From Pseudomonas piscis (GTDB taxonomy: Bacteria > Pseudomonadota > Gammaproteobacteria > Pseudomonadales > Pseudomonadaceae), in the NCBI RefSeq assembly GCF_009380155.1, contig NZ_WHUV01000001.1:868001-932000 (forward strand): a DNA stretch of 64,000 nt, given 5' to 3'. The notes under the pieces were generated by a model that was not told the origin of the DNA, searched no databases, and worked only from the letters and a program-made list of their open reading frames with translations. The translations under genes and the position numbers were made by a program. The stretch's first letter is position 1; each line of letters begins with the position of its first letter. Shown here one piece after another: positions 45,571 to 60,167 of this stretch.

Positions 45571-46757
45571 GCGGCGTTCAGCAAATCACGGTCCTGGGAG
45601 CTACTGGCTCCATCGGCCTGAGTACCTTGGACGTCATCGCTCGCCACCCGGATCGCTACCAGGTATTCGCTCTCACCGGTTTCAGTCGCCTGGCCGAGTT
45701 GTTGGCCTTGTGCGTGCGCCATGTGCCGCGTTTTGCCGTGGTGCCGCAAGAGGCGGCCGCCAGGCGCTTGCAGGAAGATCTGCGGGCTGCCGGGTTGTCG
45801 ACCCGCGTGCTGGTGGGGGAGCAGGGGTTGTGCGAAGTCGCCTCGGCTCCTGAGGTCGATGCGGTGATGGCGGCGATCGTCGGTGCGGCCGGCCTGCGTC
45901 CGACTTTGGCGGCGGTGCAGGCCGGCAAGAAGATTCTCCTGGCCAACAAGGAAGCGCTGGTGATGTCCGGTGCGTTGTTCATGGAGGCGGTGGGGCGTAG
46001 CGGTTCGGTGTTGCTGCCTATCGATAGCGAGCACAATGCGATTTTCCAGTGCATGCCGAGGGACTTCTCTCGTGGTCTCGGCCAGGTTGGGGTGCGACGC
46101 ATCCTCTTGACCGCCTCGGGTGGCCCGTTCCGGCAGACGCCGCTGGCCGAGCTGGAAGATGTCTCGCCGGAGCAGGCTTGCGCTCATCCGAACTGGTCCA
46201 TGGGGCGCAAGATCTCGGTCGACTCGGCGAGCATGATGAACAAGGGCCTGGAGCTCATCGAAGCTTGCTGGTTGTTCGATGCCAGGCCGGCGCAGGTCGA
46301 GGTGGTAGTGCACCCGCAAAGTGTGATCCACTCACTGGTGGACTACGTCGACGGCTCGGTGCTGGCGCAACTGGGGAACCCGGATATGCGTACCCCGATC
46401 GCCAACGCCCTGGCCTGGCCGGAGCGAATCGACTCCGGTGTGGCGCCACTTGACCTTTTCGCCATTGCCCGCCTGGACTTCCAGGCGCCCGATGAGCAGC
46501 GATTCCCATGCCTGCGCCTGGCTCGTCAGGCGGCCGAGGCAGGCGGCAGCGCCCCGGCGATGTTGAATGCGGCCAACGAAGTGGCGGTCTCGGCATTTCT
46601 CGAGCGGCGCATCCGCTACCTGGAGATCGCGAGTATCATCGACGAGGTTTTAAATCGTGAGCCGGTGGTTGCGGTCAACGAGCTGGATGCCGTATTCGCG
46701 GCGGATGCCCAGGCCCGGTTGCTGGCTGACCAATGGTTGCAGCGTAACGGGCGATAG
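45567..46757 (+). CDS. dxr: 1-deoxy-D-xylulose 5-phosphate reductoisomerase
   Basis: A 396-aa NADPH enzyme making MEP, the second step of the non-mevalonate isoprenoid path that feeds UppS. NADPH motif [13 protein letters not shown], then [18 protein letters not shown] and [10 protein letters not shown] (metal and substrate site) are visible. GTG 45567 is taken as start because it overlaps the cdsA stop (GTGA) and gives the family length; GTG 45552 is an in-frame alternative. rseP follows after 49 nt. Confidence 0.96.
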   Translation: MSGVQQITVLGATGSIGLSTLDVIARHPDRYQVFALTGFSRLAELLALCVRHVPRFAVVPQEAAARRLQEDLRAAGLSTRVLVGEQGLCEVASAPEVDAVMAAIVGAAGLRPTLAAVQAGKKILLANKEALVMSGALFMEAVGRSGSVLLPIDSEHNAIFQCMPRDFSRGLGQVGVRRILLTASGGPFRQTPLAELEDVSPEQACAHPNWSMGRKISVDSASMMNKGLELIEACWLFDARPAQVEVVVHPQSVIHSLVDYVDGSVLAQLGNPDMRTPIANALAWPERIDSGVAPLDLFAIARLDFQAPDEQRFPCLRLARQAAEAGGSAPAMLNAANEVAVSAFLERRIRYLEIASIIDEVLNREPVVAVNELDAVFAADAQARLLADQWLQRNGR

Positions 46758-46806
46758 GATTCGCGACCCGCGCGAGTGACGGCGAATAGGAATGCGGAGA
46801 AAGTAG

Positions 46807-48159
46807 ATGAGCGCGCTCTATATGATTGTCGGCACCCTGGTAGCCCTGGGCGTGCTGGTCACCTTTCACGAATTCGGTCATTTCTGGGTCGCCCGCCGTT
46901 GTGGCGTCAAGGTGCTGCGCTTCTCCGTGGGTTTCGGCATGCCCCTGGTGCGCTGGCATGATCGCCATGGCACCGAGTTCGTGATCGCCGCCATTCCCCT
47001 GGGCGGTTACGTGAAGATGCTCGACGAGCGCGAGGGCGAGGTGGCGCTCGCGGAGCTCGATCAATCCTTCAATCGCAAGTCCGTTCGTCAGCGTATTGCC
47101 ATAGTCGCGGCGGGCCCGATTGCCAACTTCCTCCTGGCCCTGGTGTTTTTCTGGGCCCTGGCGATGCTGGGCAGTCAGCAGGTGCGACCGGTCATCGGTG
47201 AAGTCGAGGCCGGTAGCATCGCCGCCAAGGCTGGACTGAGTTCGGGTCAGGAAATCATCGCCATCGACGGCGAGCCGACCACTGGCTGGGCGGCAGTGAA
47301 CCTGCAATTGGTGCGCCGCCTGGGCGAAAGCGGCACGTTGCAGTTGCTGGTTCGTGAGCAAGGCGCCACAGCCGATTCGCCACGCCAGTTGGTGCTGGAT
47401 AAATGGCTCAAGGGCGCCGATGAGCCCGATCCTATTCGTTCCCTGGGTATCCGCCCCTGGCGCCCGGCCTTGCCTCCGGTGCTGGCCGAACTCGATCCGA
47501 AAGGTCCGGCCCAGGCTGGCGGCCTGAAGACCGGTGATCGCCTGCTGGCTCTCGATGGCCAGGCGCTCGATGACTGGCAGCAGGTGGTCGACTGGGTGCG
47601 TGTGCATCCTGCGGCCAGGGTCGTCCTGCACGTCGAGCGTGATGGCGCCCGAATCGAGGTTCCCGTGACCCTGGCCAGCCGGGGTGACAGCAAGGCCCCG
47701 AGCGGTTACCTGGGGGCTGGTGTGAAGGCCGTCGACTGGCCGCCGCAAATGTTGCGCGAAGTCAGTTATGGCCCGCTGGAGGCGATTGGCGAAGGCGCCC
47801 GGCGCACTTGGACCATGAGCGTCCTGACCCTTGAATCACTGAAGAAAATGTTGTTCGGCGAGCTCTCGGTAAAAAACTTGAGCGGACCGATAACCATTGC
47901 TAAAGTGGCGGGCGCTTCTGCCCAGTCGGGCATTGCCGATTTCTTGAATTTCCTTGCTTATCTGAGTATTAGCCTGGGGGTTCTGAATTTGTTGCCCATC
48001 CCGGTACTGGATGGGGGGCATTTGTTGTTTTATCTGATCGAGTGGGTGCGTGGTCGCCCCTTGTCGGATCGGGTGCAAGGTTGGGGGATACAGATCGGTA
48101 TCAGCTTGGTGGTCGGAGTCATGCTGCTTGCTCTGGTCAACGATCTGGGTCGTCTGTAA
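46807..48159 (+). CDS. rseP: Site-2 intramembrane zinc protease RseP (MucP)
   Basis: A 450-aa membrane protease. The zinc motif is HEFGH (His21, Glu22, His25) in TM1 and the third ligand region is LNLLPIPVLDGGH in a C-terminal TM. Two periplasmic PDZ domains lie between (about 115-205 and 220-310, with GSIAAKAGLSSGQEI and GPAQAGGLKTGDRLL). It cleaves anti-sigma factors (MucA in Pseudomonas), freeing AlgU in envelope stress. That links it to the candidate AlgU promoter before the lptF operon. It lies between dxr and bamA. Confidence 0.96.
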   Translation: MSALYMIVGTLVALGVLVTFHEFGHFWVARRCGVKVLRFSVGFGMPLVRWHDRHGTEFVIAAIPLGGYVKMLDEREGEVALAELDQSFNRKSVRQRIAIVAAGPIANFLLALVFFWALAMLGSQQVRPVIGEVEAGSIAAKAGLSSGQEIIAIDGEPTTGWAAVNLQLVRRLGESGTLQLLVREQGATADSPRQLVLDKWLKGADEPDPIRSLGIRPWRPALPPVLAELDPKGPAQAGGLKTGDRLLALDGQALDDWQQVVDWVRVHPAARVVLHVERDGARIEVPVTLASRGDSKAPSGYLGAGVKAVDWPPQMLREVSYGPLEAIGEGARRTWTMSVLTLESLKKMLFGELSVKNLSGPITIAKVAGASAQSGIADFLNFLAYLSISLGVLNLLPIPVLDGGHLLFYLIEWVRGRPLSDRVQGWGIQIGISLVVGVMLLALVNDLGRL

Positions 48160-48179
48160 CGCTTCGCTGAATTGCGAAT

Positions 48180-48205
48180 CTGCCGCATTTTGCGGCAGTT
48201 TGTTT
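48180..48205 (+). terminator. Hairpin between rseP and bamA
   Basis: CTGCCGCA (48180-48187), a TTT loop and TGCGGCAG (48191-48198), followed by TTTGTTT. A genuine-looking terminator inside the envelope cluster, so bamA may partly depend on read-through or a nearby promoter. Confidence 0.75.
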
Positions 48206-48233
48206 ATTGCCAGTTGGAATAAGAAAGGACTTC

Positions 48234-50624
48234 ATGAAACGTCTGCTGCTAACTGCGGTTCTCTCCGTATTGATGATCGCCGAAGTTCACGCCGAGTCCT
48301 TCACTATCTCCGATATTCGCGTCAACGGCCTCCAGCGCGTTTCCGCGGGTAGCGTCTTTGGTGCCTTGCCGTTGAACGTCGGCGAGCAGGCGGACGACCG
48401 TCGCCTGGTGGAATCCACTCGTGCGCTGTTCAAAACCGGTTTCTTTCAAGACATCCAGCTGGGGCGCGATGGCAACGTCCTGGTCATCACGGTAGTCGAG
48501 CGGCCTTCGGTTGCCAGCATCGAGATCGAAGGCAACAAGGCGATCTCCACCGACGACCTGATGAAGGGCCTCAAGCAGTCCGGCCTGGCCGAAGGCGAAA
48601 TCTTCCAGCGTGCGACCCTCGAAGGGGTGCGTAACGAACTGCAACGTCAATATGTTGCTCAGGGTCGTTACTCGGCCACCGTCGAGACCGAAGTGGTTCC
48701 GCAGCCGCGTAACCGTGTCGGCCTGAAGGTGAAGATCAACGAAGGCACGGTCGCGGCCATCCAGCACATCAACGTGGTAGGCAATACGGTCTTCCCCGAT
48801 GACGACCTGATCGGCCTGTTCGAGCTCAAGACCACCAACTGGCTGTCGTTCTTCAAGAACGATGACAAGTACGCCCGTGAAAAACTCTCCGGTGACCTGG
48901 AACGCCTGCGTTCCTACTACCTGGACCGCGGCTATATCAACATGGATATCGCTTCGACCCAGGTGTCCATCACTCCGGACAAGAAACACGTCTATATCAC
49001 CGTCAACATCAACGAAGGCGAGAAGTACAGCGTTCGTGACGTCAAGCTCAGCGGCGACCTGAAGGTACCTGAAGACCAGGTCAAGGCACTGCTGCTGGTG
49101 GAGAAGGGCCAGGTGTTCTCGCGCAAGCTGATGACCACCACCTCCGAGCTGATCACCCGTCGCCTGGGTAACGATGGCTATACCTTCGCCAACGTCAACG
49201 GCGTGCCACAACCCCACGATGACGACCACACCGTCGACATCACCTTCGTGGTGGATCCAGGCAAGCGCGCCTACGTCAACCGCATCAACTTCCGTGGCAA
49301 CACCAAGTCCGAGGACGAAGTACTGCGTCGCGAGATGCGCCAGATGGAAGGCGGTTGGGCATCGACCTACCTCATCGACCAGTCGAAGACTCGTCTCGAG
49401 CGCCTTGGCTTCTTCAAGGAAGTTAACGTCGAGACTCCGGCCGTGCCGGGTGTCGATGACCAGGTCGACGTCAACTACGCCGTAGAAGAGCAGGCTTCGG
49501 GTTCGATTACCGCCAGCGTTGGTTTCGCCCAGAGTGCGGGCCTGATCCTTGGTGGTTCGATCACCCAGAACAACTTCCTGGGTACCGGTAACAAGGTCAG
49601 CATCGGCCTGACCCGAAGCGAATACCAGAGCCGCTACAACTTCGGCTACGTGGACCCCTACTGGACCGCCGATGGCGTGAGCCTGGGCTACAACGCCTTC
49701 TATCGCACCACTGACTACAAGGACCTCGATGTCGATGTAGCCAGCTATGCGGTGGATAGCCTGGGTGCCGGTGTCAGCGTGGGTTACCCGATCAGCGAGA
49801 CTTCGCGCCTGACCTTCGGCCTGACGGCCCAGCAGGACAAGATCAAGACCGGTCGCTACACCGTCGACGAAATCTTCGACTTCGTGAACAAGCAGGGCAA
49901 GAGCTACCTGAACTTCAAGGCCTCTGCCGGCTGGTCCGAGTCGACCCTGAACAAAGGTGTATTGGCGACCCGCGGTCACTCGCAAAGCCTGGTGCTGGAA
50001 ACCACTACCCCGGGTAGCGACCTGTCGTTCTTCAAGCTCGACTACCGTGGCCAGTTGTTCACGCCGCTGACCGACAACTACACCATGCGTTTCCATACCG
50101 AGCTGGGTTATGGCGATGGCTTTGGCGATACCAAGGGCTTGCCGTTCTACGAGAACTACTATGCCGGTGGTTTCAACTCGGTTCGTGGTTTCAAGGACAG
50201 CACCCTGGGCCCACGCAGTACGCCTAGCCGTGGTGTGGGTGTGACCGGTAACGCTGGTACCGTTAGCGATCCGGATCAAGACCCGCTGCCATTCGGCGGT
50301 AACGTGTTGATCCAGGGCGGTGCGGAGTTGCTGTTCCCTCTGCCATTCGTCAAGGACCAGCGTTCCCTGCGCACATCCCTGTTCTGGGATGTGGGTAACG
50401 TCTTCAGCTCTCGTTGTGAAAAGACATCCAACACCATCGCGGCGTCGAACGTGAAGCCAGAGTGCAACGATGTCAGCTTAAGCAACCTGGCCAGTTCGGT
50501 GGGTGTCGGCGTGACGTGGGTAACTGCTCTGGGTCCATTGAGCTTCGCCCTGGCGATGCCGATCAAGAAACCGAATGACGCTGAAACCCAGGTGTTCCAA
50601 TTCTCTCTCGGCCAGACTTTCTAA
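48234..50624 (+). CDS. bamA: Outer membrane protein assembly factor BamA
   Basis: A 796-aa outer-membrane protein, core of the BAM complex that inserts beta-barrels. It has a signal peptide (about 1-21, ending VHAES), five POTRA domains (about 22-420), and a 16-strand barrel to the C-terminal ...QFSLGQTF with terminal Phe. The lid-loop motif SVRGFKD is intact. ATG 48234 (MKRLLLTAV) has AAAGGA upstream; earlier in-frame codons would spoil the signal peptide. skp follows 45 nt later. Confidence 0.97.
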   Translation: MKRLLLTAVLSVLMIAEVHAESFTISDIRVNGLQRVSAGSVFGALPLNVGEQADDRRLVESTRALFKTGFFQDIQLGRDGNVLVITVVERPSVASIEIEGNKAISTDDLMKGLKQSGLAEGEIFQRATLEGVRNELQRQYVAQGRYSATVETEVVPQPRNRVGLKVKINEGTVAAIQHINVVGNTVFPDDDLIGLFELKTTNWLSFFKNDDKYAREKLSGDLERLRSYYLDRGYINMDIASTQVSITPDKKHVYITVNINEGEKYSVRDVKLSGDLKVPEDQVKALLLVEKGQVFSRKLMTTTSELITRRLGNDGYTFANVNGVPQPHDDDHTVDITFVVDPGKRAYVNRINFRGNTKSEDEVLRREMRQMEGGWASTYLIDQSKTRLERLGFFKEVNVETPAVPGVDDQVDVNYAVEEQASGSITASVGFAQSAGLILGGSITQNNFLGTGNKVSIGLTRSEYQSRYNFGYVDPYWTADGVSLGYNAFYRTTDYKDLDVDVASYAVDSLGAGVSVGYPISETSRLTFGLTAQQDKIKTGRYTVDEIFDFVNKQGKSYLNFKASAGWSESTLNKGVLATRGHSQSLVLETTTPGSDLSFFKLDYRGQLFTPLTDNYTMRFHTELGYGDGFGDTKGLPFYENYYAGGFNSVRGFKDSTLGPRSTPSRGVGVTGNAGTVSDPDQDPLPFGGNVLIQGGAELLFPLPFVKDQRSLRTSLFWDVGNVFSSRCEKTSNTIAASNVKPECNDVSLSNLASSVGVGVTWVTALGPLSFALAMPIKKPNDAETQVFQFSLGQTF

Positions 50625-50669
50625 CCGTCTGGCCCAAGACAACGACAATGGATTTTGTAGGAGTGCATC

Positions 50670-51173
50670 GTGCGTAAGTTGACTCAATTGGTTCTCCTGG
50701 CCTCCGTTCTGGTCGCGAGCCCGGCATTTGCCGAAATGAAAATCGCCGTCCTGAACTATCAGATGGCTCTGCTGGAGTCGGACGCGGCCAAGAAGTACGC
50801 CGTTGACGCCGAGAAAAAGTTCGGCCCGCAGCTGAACAAGCTCAAGACCCTGGAAAGCAGCGCCAAGGGTATCCAGGACCGCCTGGTTGCCGGTGGCGAC
50901 AAGATGCAGCAAGGCGAGCGTGAGCGTCTGGAGCTCGAGTTCAAGCAGAAAGCTCGCGACTTCCAGTTCCAGTCCAAGGAGCTGAACGAAGCCAAGGCCG
51001 TGGCCGACCGCGAAATGCTCAAGCAGCTCAAGCCCAAGCTGGACAGCGCTGTTGAAGAGGTCATCAAGAAAGGTGGTTTCGACCTGGTCTTCGAGCGTGG
51101 CGCAGTGATCGATGTCAAACCTCAGTACGACATCACGCGCCAGGTTATCGAGCGCATGAATCAGCTGAAGTAA
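50670..51173 (+). CDS. skp: Periplasmic chaperone Skp (OmpH)
   Basis: A 167-aa periplasmic protein with signal peptide (about 1-21, ending SPAFAE) and a long charged helical body (about 45-125) forming the tentacles of the Skp trimer. It carries unfolded outer-membrane proteins to BamA, encoded just upstream. Start GTG with TAGGAG 8 nt before it. lpxD begins 3 nt after the stop. Confidence 0.94.
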   Translation: MRKLTQLVLLASVLVASPAFAEMKIAVLNYQMALLESDAAKKYAVDAEKKFGPQLNKLKTLESSAKGIQDRLVAGGDKMQQGERERLELEFKQKARDFQFQSKELNEAKAVADREMLKQLKPKLDSAVEEVIKKGGFDLVFERGAVIDVKPQYDITRQVIERMNQLK

Positions 51174-51176
51174 GCC

Positions 51177-52232
51177 ATGACCGCAATTATGAAACTCGGC
51201 CAGTTGGCCGAGTTCCTCGGCGCCACCTTGCGTGGCAACGCGGAGAAGGAAATCACTGGGCTGGCCACCTTGCAGGAGGCTGGCCCAGCTCAGTTGAGCT
51301 TTTTGGCAAATCCCCAATATCGCAAGTACCTGGTCGATAGCCAGGCAGGTGCGGTGTTGTTGAAAGCCGCCGAAGCCGAAGCCTATGTCGGTGATGCACT
51401 GGTGGTGGCAGACCCTTACCTGTCCTATGCCCGTGTTTCCCACTTCTTCGATCCCAAGCCCAAGGCTCCGGCTGGTATCCATCCGTCCGCGGTAATCGCC
51501 GATGATGCCCAGGTCGACCCAACGGCCAGTATCGGCGCCTTTGCCGTGATCGAAAGCGGAGCCCGGATCGACGCCGGCGTAACCGTTGGCGCTCATTGCG
51601 TCATCGGTGCCCGTAGCGTGGTGGGCGAGGGTGGCTGGTTGGCACCACGGGTGACCCTGTACCACGACGTGCGCATCGGCAAGCGCGTGGTGATCCAGTC
51701 GGGTGCGGTGCTGGGCGGCGAAGGTTTCGGTTTCGCCAACTCGAAGGGCATCTGGAACAAGATCGCCCAGGTGGGCGGCGTGACTATCGGCGATGATGTG
51801 GAGATCGGTGTCAACACGGCCATCGACCGTGGAGCCCTGGCCGACACCATCATCGGCAACGGAGTGAAGCTCGACAACCAGATCCAGATCGCCCACAACG
51901 TCCAGGTCGGTGATCACACCGCGATGGCCGCTTGCGTTGGGATCTCCGGCAGCACCAAGATCGGCAAGCACTGCATGCTCGCCGGCGGTGTCGGCCTGGT
52001 GGGTCATATCGAGATTTGTGACAACGTTTTCCTCACCGGGATGACCATGGTGACCCACTCGATCACCGAGCCGGGTGCCTACTCTTCCGGTACTGCCATG
52101 CAACCGGCTGCCGAGTGGCGCAAAAGCGCGGCCCGCATCCGCCAGCTCGATGATCTCGCGCGGCGTTTGCGCCAGTTGGAAAAGCGCGTTGGGGACGTGA
52201 CCCCCGGCGACAATGCTTCATCAGATGGCTGA
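51177..52232 (+). CDS. lpxD: UDP-3-O-acylglucosamine N-acyltransferase
   Basis: A 351-aa homotrimeric acyltransferase, third step of lipid A synthesis. It has an N-terminal uridine-binding domain, a left-handed beta-helix of hexapeptides (about 110-300) with catalytic His in [13 protein letters not shown], and a C-terminal helix. In P. aeruginosa LpxD adds 3-hydroxylaurate; the same is likely but not readable here. It is directly after skp; 113 nt separate it from fabZ, where TTGACC-N16-TACTAC (52303-52330) is a weak promoter candidate. Confidence 0.97.
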   Translation: MTAIMKLGQLAEFLGATLRGNAEKEITGLATLQEAGPAQLSFLANPQYRKYLVDSQAGAVLLKAAEAEAYVGDALVVADPYLSYARVSHFFDPKPKAPAGIHPSAVIADDAQVDPTASIGAFAVIESGARIDAGVTVGAHCVIGARSVVGEGGWLAPRVTLYHDVRIGKRVVIQSGAVLGGEGFGFANSKGIWNKIAQVGGVTIGDDVEIGVNTAIDRGALADTIIGNGVKLDNQIQIAHNVQVGDHTAMAACVGISGSTKIGKHCMLAGGVGLVGHIEICDNVFLTGMTMVTHSITEPGAYSSGTAMQPAAEWRKSAARIRQLDDLARRLRQLEKRVGDVTPGDNASSDG

Positions 52233-52345
52233 TACCATTTCCACATCAAGTGTGCACAGCCGCTAGACTGCCTGCTTCCTTGATTTGCTAGAGGGGCGTG
52301 CGTTGACCGCATGCTCCCAATCTTTACTACAGGCTTCCCCCCGAA

Positions 52346-52786
52346 ATGATGGACATCAACGAGATTCGCGAATACTTGCCTCACCGTTACCCTTTCCTGC
52401 TGGTGGATCGGGTGGTGGATCTGGATGTCGAGGGCAAGTGCATTCGTGCCTACAAGAATGTCAGCATCAACGAGCCGTTCTTCAATGGCCACTTCCCTGC
52501 GCATCCGATCATGCCAGGCGTGCTGATCATCGAAGCCATGGCCCAGGCTGCGGGCATTCTGGGTTTCAAGATGCTCGACGTGAAGCCTGCCGACGGCACC
52601 CTTTACTACTTCGTCGGTTCCGACAAGCTGCGCTTCCGCCAGCCGGTGTTGCCGGGCGACCAACTGATCCTTGAAGCCAAGTTCATCAGTTGCAAGCGTC
52701 AGATCTGGAAGTTCGAGTGCCAGGCATCGGTCGACGGCAAGCCAGTGTGCTCCGCCGAGATCATCTGCGCGGAACGCAAACTATGA
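52346..52786 (+). CDS. fabZ: 3-hydroxyacyl-[acyl-carrier-protein] dehydratase FabZ
   Basis: A 146-aa hot-dog-fold dehydratase in fatty-acid elongation. [11 protein letters not shown] holds the catalytic His and [14 protein letters not shown] the catalytic Glu; [11 protein letters not shown] is between. Two adjacent ATG codons (52346, 52349) are both possible and there is no clear Shine-Dalgarno. It competes with LpxA for 3-hydroxyacyl-ACP and overlaps lpxA by 4 nt, so the two are coupled. Confidence 0.96.
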   Translation: MMDINEIREYLPHRYPFLLVDRVVDLDVEGKCIRAYKNVSINEPFFNGHFPAHPIMPGVLIIEAMAQAAGILGFKMLDVKPADGTLYYFVGSDKLRFRQPVLPGDQLILEAKFISCKRQIWKFECQASVDGKPVCSAEIICAERKL

Positions 52787-53559
52787 GTTTGATTGACCCT
52801 CGCGCAATCATCGATCCGACGGCCGTCCTGGCCGACGACGTTGAGGTTGGCCCGTGGTCGATCGTCGGCGCTGGTGTGGAAATCGGCGAGGGTACAGTGA
52901 TCGGGCCCCATGTGATCCTCAAGGGCCCGACCCGGATCGGCAAGCACAACCGCATCTACCAGTTTTCCTCGGTAGGCGAAGACACGCCCGATCTGAAATA
53001 CAAGGGTGAAGAAACCCGCCTGGTAATCGGCGATCACAACGTGATCCGCGAAGGCGTGACCATTCACCGTGGCACCATCCAGGACCGTTGCGAGACCACC
53101 CTGGGCGACCACAACCTGATCATGGCCTATGCCCACATCGGCCACGACAGTGTGATCGGCAACCATTGCATCCTGGTCAACAACACCGCGTTGGCCGGCC
53201 ACGTGCATGTGGATGACTGGGCGATTCTTTCCGGTTTCACCCTGGTGCACCAGTACTGCCACATCGGCGCCCACAGCTTTTCCGGCATGGGTACCGCCAT
53301 CGGCAAGGACGTCCCGGCGTTCGTCACCGTGTTCGGCAACCCTGCCGAAGCTCGTAGCATGAACTTCGAAGGCATGCGCCGTCGTGGTTTCAGCGATGAT
53401 TCGATCCACGCCCTGCGTCGTGCCTACAAGGTGGTCTATCGCCAGGGGCTGACGGTAGACCAGGCCCTGGCCGAGTTGACCGAAGCCGCCGAGCAGTATC
53501 CCGAAGTTGCACTGTTTCGCGACTCGATCCAGTCTTCGACCCGCGGCATCACCCGCTAA
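52783..53559 (+). CDS. lpxA: UDP-N-acetylglucosamine O-acyltransferase
   Basis: A 258-aa beta-helix acyltransferase, first step of lipid A. Catalytic His121 lies in [13 protein letters not shown]. Residue 169 is methionine (HSFSGMGTA), the hydrocarbon-ruler residue that in P. aeruginosa LpxA limits the acyl chain to 10 carbons; E. coli has glycine at the equivalent place and uses C14. So 3-hydroxydecanoyl lipid A is predicted. ATG 52783 overlaps the fabZ stop; lpxB starts 2 nt later. Confidence 0.97.
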   Translation: MSLIDPRAIIDPTAVLADDVEVGPWSIVGAGVEIGEGTVIGPHVILKGPTRIGKHNRIYQFSSVGEDTPDLKYKGEETRLVIGDHNVIREGVTIHRGTIQDRCETTLGDHNLIMAYAHIGHDSVIGNHCILVNNTALAGHVHVDDWAILSGFTLVHQYCHIGAHSFSGMGTAIGKDVPAFVTVFGNPAEARSMNFEGMRRRGFSDDSIHALRRAYKVVYRQGLTVDQALAELTEAAEQYPEVALFRDSIQSSTRGITR

Positions 53560-53561
53560 TC

Positions 53562-54692
53562 ATGAGCACTCTGCGTATTGCGCTGGTGGCTGGCGAAGCC
53601 TCCGGCGATATTCTTGGCGCTGGTTTGATGCGCGCCCTCAAGGCCCAGCATCCGGCGGTGGAGTTCATCGGTGTCGGTGGGCCATTGATGGAGGCCGAGG
53701 GGCTGGTCTCCTACTTTCCCATGGAGCGCCTGGCGGTCATGGGGCTGGTCGAGGTTCTCGGGCGCCTGCGTGAGCTGCTGGCCCGACGCAAGAAACTGGT
53801 GCAGACCCTGATCGCCGAAAAGCCGGATGTATTCATCGGTATCGATGCCCCGGACTTCACCCTGAATATCGAGCTCAAGTTGCGCCAGGCCGGGATCAAG
53901 ACCGTGCACTACGTCAGTCCATCGGTATGGGCCTGGCGCCAGAAGCGTGTGCTGAAGATCCGCGAAGGCTGCGACCTGATGCTGACCCTGTTTCCTTTCG
54001 AAGCCAGGTTCTACGAGGAAAAGGGCGTTCCGGTGAAGTTCGTCGGCCACTCCCTGGCCGATGCCATCCCCTTGCAAGCTGATCGAGCAGCGGCTCGCGC
54101 CGAACTCGGTTTGCCCGACGGCCCGCTGGTGGCGTTGATGCCAGGCAGTCGTGGCGGCGAAGTAGGACGCCTGGGCGGCCTGTTCCTGGATGCCGCCGAG
54201 TGCTTGCGGGCCATGCGCCCGGGTGTGCGTTTCATTCTGCCTTGCGCCAATGCCCAGCGGCGAGCCCAGGTGGAAGAGTTGCTGGTCGGTCGCGACCTGC
54301 CGCTGACCCTGCTCGATGGCCAGTCGCATAAAGCACTGGCGGCCTGCGACGCGGTATTGATCGCCTCGGGTACGGCGACCCTGGAAGCCCTGTTGTACAA
54401 GCGGCCGATGGTGGTGGCCTACCGCCTGGCGCCGCTGACGTTCTGGATTCTCAAGCGCATGGTCAAGAGTCCGTACATTTCCCTGCCCAACCTGTTGGCT
54501 CAGCGCTTGCTGGTGCCCGAGTTGCTGCAGGATGCTGCGACTGCCGAGGCCCTGGCCAAGACCCTGTCGCCGCTGATCGAGGGTGGCGAGGAGCAGACCA
54601 ACGGTTTCGACCAGATCCATCGCACCTTGCGTCGCGACGCATCCAACCAGGCCGCTCGGGCGGTGCTGGAACTGATAGGTAAAGCCCAATGA
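53562..54692 (+). CDS. lpxB: Lipid A disaccharide synthase
   Basis: A 376-aa GT-B glycosyltransferase (GT19) joining UDP-2,3-diacylglucosamine and lipid X. The N-terminal [26 protein letters not shown] and MPGSRGGEV are family signatures; [20 protein letters not shown] lies in the C-terminal nucleotide site. It overlaps rnhB by 4 nt. Confidence 0.97.
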   Translation: MSTLRIALVAGEASGDILGAGLMRALKAQHPAVEFIGVGGPLMEAEGLVSYFPMERLAVMGLVEVLGRLRELLARRKKLVQTLIAEKPDVFIGIDAPDFTLNIELKLRQAGIKTVHYVSPSVWAWRQKRVLKIREGCDLMLTLFPFEARFYEEKGVPVKFVGHSLADAIPLQADRAAARAELGLPDGPLVALMPGSRGGEVGRLGGLFLDAAECLRAMRPGVRFILPCANAQRRAQVEELLVGRDLPLTLLDGQSHKALAACDAVLIASGTATLEALLYKRPMVVAYRLAPLTFWILKRMVKSPYISLPNLLAQRLLVPELLQDAATAEALAKTLSPLIEGGEEQTNGFDQIHRTLRRDASNQAARAVLELIGKAQ

Positions 54693-55336
54693 GCAATTCC
54701 AAGAAGCAGATGGGCCTGGACTTCACCCTGGTGGCCGATGCTGGCGACCTGGTGGCGGGTGTCGATGAAGTCGGACGTGGCCCCCTGTGCGGTGCGGTGG
54801 TTACCGCTGCGGTGATTCTCGATCCGAACCGGCCGATTCTCGGCCTGAACGATTCCAAGAAACTCACCGAGGCCCGTCGCGAACAGCTGTTCGACGAGAT
54901 CTGCGAGAAGGCCCTGAGCTGGTGCATCGCCCGGGCGGAAGTCGAGGAAATCGACGAGCTGAACATCTTGCACGCCACCATGCTGGCCATGCAGCGGGCG
55001 GTGGAAGGCTTGAGCGTGACCCCGAAGTTGGCGATGATCGATGGCAACCGCTGCCCCAAGTTGGCAGTGCCGGCCGAAGCGGTGGTCAAGGGCGATAGCA
55101 AGGTCCCGGCGATCGCTGCGGCGTCGATCCTGGCCAAGGTCAGCCGCGACCGCGAGATGGCCGCCTTCGAGCTCATCTATCCCGGTTACGGTATCGGCGG
55201 GCACAAGGGGTATCCGACTCCAGTCCACCTGGAAGCCCTGGCGCGCCTGGGCCCGACTCCGATCCACCGGCGCTCTTTCGCGCCGGTACGCCTGGCCTAT
55301 GAAGCGCGTGAAGCGCTGGGCCTGGTTCAGTCTTGA
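54689..55336 (+). CDS. rnhB: Ribonuclease HII
   Basis: A 215-aa RNase H2-type enzyme that nicks RNA-DNA hybrids and single ribonucleotides in DNA. The active-site stretch [14 protein letters not shown] provides Asp and Glu, with MIDGNRCP giving the third acidic residue. The ATG overlaps lpxB (ATGA). It ends the overlapping lpxD-rnhB run; 207 nt lie before dnaE, where TACAAT (55362-55367) may be a -10. Confidence 0.97.
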   Translation: MSNSKKQMGLDFTLVADAGDLVAGVDEVGRGPLCGAVVTAAVILDPNRPILGLNDSKKLTEARREQLFDEICEKALSWCIARAEVEEIDELNILHATMLAMQRAVEGLSVTPKLAMIDGNRCPKLAVPAEAVVKGDSKVPAIAAASILAKVSRDREMAAFELIYPGYGIGGHKGYPTPVHLEALARLGPTPIHRRSFAPVRLAYEAREALGLVQS

Positions 55337-55543
55337 GGCTGATGTTTTAACCAAGGCCCGGTACAATCCGGCTGCTTTAAAGCTCCACGAACGACGGCAA
55401 TGGCCTGCCGGCAGTGGCGATGAACCACTATCGATGGTCGCCGCGCGCAGGCCTTGGCTGCCTTGCGCTGTAACGCCGAGTTCGAGTCTTTAAATCGCCC
55501 GATGTCCGGGCCTCGTTGTTTTCGCGCTATTTACAGGATCACT

Positions 55544-59071
<3,528 letters not shown>

Positions 59072-59210
59072 CGGTGAGGTGCCATCAGTGCGCCTCGTCG
59101 TTACTTGAATTTTTAATATCGACCTCATCGCGCCAGTCCCTTAAGGTAGGGCGCGAACAGACAACCGGCCGGCCCCAGCTTCACTGGATGTCGACCCCAG
59201 ACGGACGCCT

Positions 59211-60158
59211 ATGAACCCGAATTTTCTTGATTTCGAACAGCCGATCGCCGACCTGCAAGCCAAGATCGAAGAGTTGCGCTTGGTCGGTAATGACAATTCG
59301 CTGAATATCGGCGATGAGATCTCCCGCCTGCAGGACAAGAGCAAAACCTTGACCGAGGATATCTTCGGCAAGCTCACCAGCTGGCAGATCGCTCGTCTGG
59401 CGCGTCACCCGCGTCGTCCTTACACCCTGGACTACATCCAGCACATCTTCACCGAGTTCGACGAGCTGCATGGCGATCGCCACTTCTCCGATGACGCGGC
59501 GATCGTGGGCGGCGTTGCCCGCCTGGACGAGCAACCCGTGATGATCATCGGCCACCAGAAAGGCCGCGAAGTGCGCGAGAAGGTTCGCCGCAACTTCGGC
59601 ATGCCGCGTCCGGAAGGCTACCGCAAGGCCTGTCGCCTGATGGAAATGGCCGAACGTTTCAAGATGCCGATCCTGACCTTCATCGATACCCCGGGCGCCT
59701 ACCCGGGCATCGACGCTGAAGAGCGCAACCAGAGCGAAGCCATTGCCTGGAACCTGCGGGTCATGGCACGCCTGAAGACCCCGATCATCGCCACCGTGAT
59801 CGGTGAGGGTGGTTCGGGCGGCGCCCTGGCCATTGGCGTGTGCGACCAGCTGAACATGCTGCAGTACTCCACCTACGCGGTGATCTCGCCGGAAGGTTGC
59901 GCCTCGATCCTGTGGAAAACCGCGGAAAAGGCCGCCGACGCCGCCGAAGCCATGGGTATCACCGCCGAGCGCCTCAAGGGCCTGGGGATCGTCGACAAAG
60001 TGATCGCCGAGCCGCTGGGCGGCGCCCACCGCGATCCGGCCGCCGCTTCCGCGCTGATCCGTGCCGAGCTCAGCTCGCAACTGGCGATGCTCAAGGAAAT
60101 GGATAACGACACCCTGCTGGCCCGTCGTTATGACCGCCTGATGAGCTACGGTCTCTGA
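59211..60158 (+). CDS. accA: Acetyl-CoA carboxylase carboxyltransferase alpha subunit
   Basis: A 315-aa subunit that, with AccD, transfers CO2 from biotin to acetyl-CoA, making malonyl-CoA for fatty acids. Conserved: [51 protein letters not shown] and [13 protein letters not shown] (oxyanion glycine loop). The start has ACGGA 6-10 nt before. It is 139 nt after dnaE and followed by a REP-like sequence. Confidence 0.98.
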   Translation: MNPNFLDFEQPIADLQAKIEELRLVGNDNSLNIGDEISRLQDKSKTLTEDIFGKLTSWQIARLARHPRRPYTLDYIQHIFTEFDELHGDRHFSDDAAIVGGVARLDEQPVMIIGHQKGREVREKVRRNFGMPRPEGYRKACRLMEMAERFKMPILTFIDTPGAYPGIDAEERNQSEAIAWNLRVMARLKTPIIATVIGEGGSGGALAIGVCDQLNMLQYSTYAVISPEGCASILWKTAEKAADAAEAMGITAERLKGLGIVDKVIAEPLGGAHRDPAAASALIRAELSSQLAMLKEMDNDTLLARRYDRLMSYGL

Positions 60159-60167
60159 CCGCCCGCC

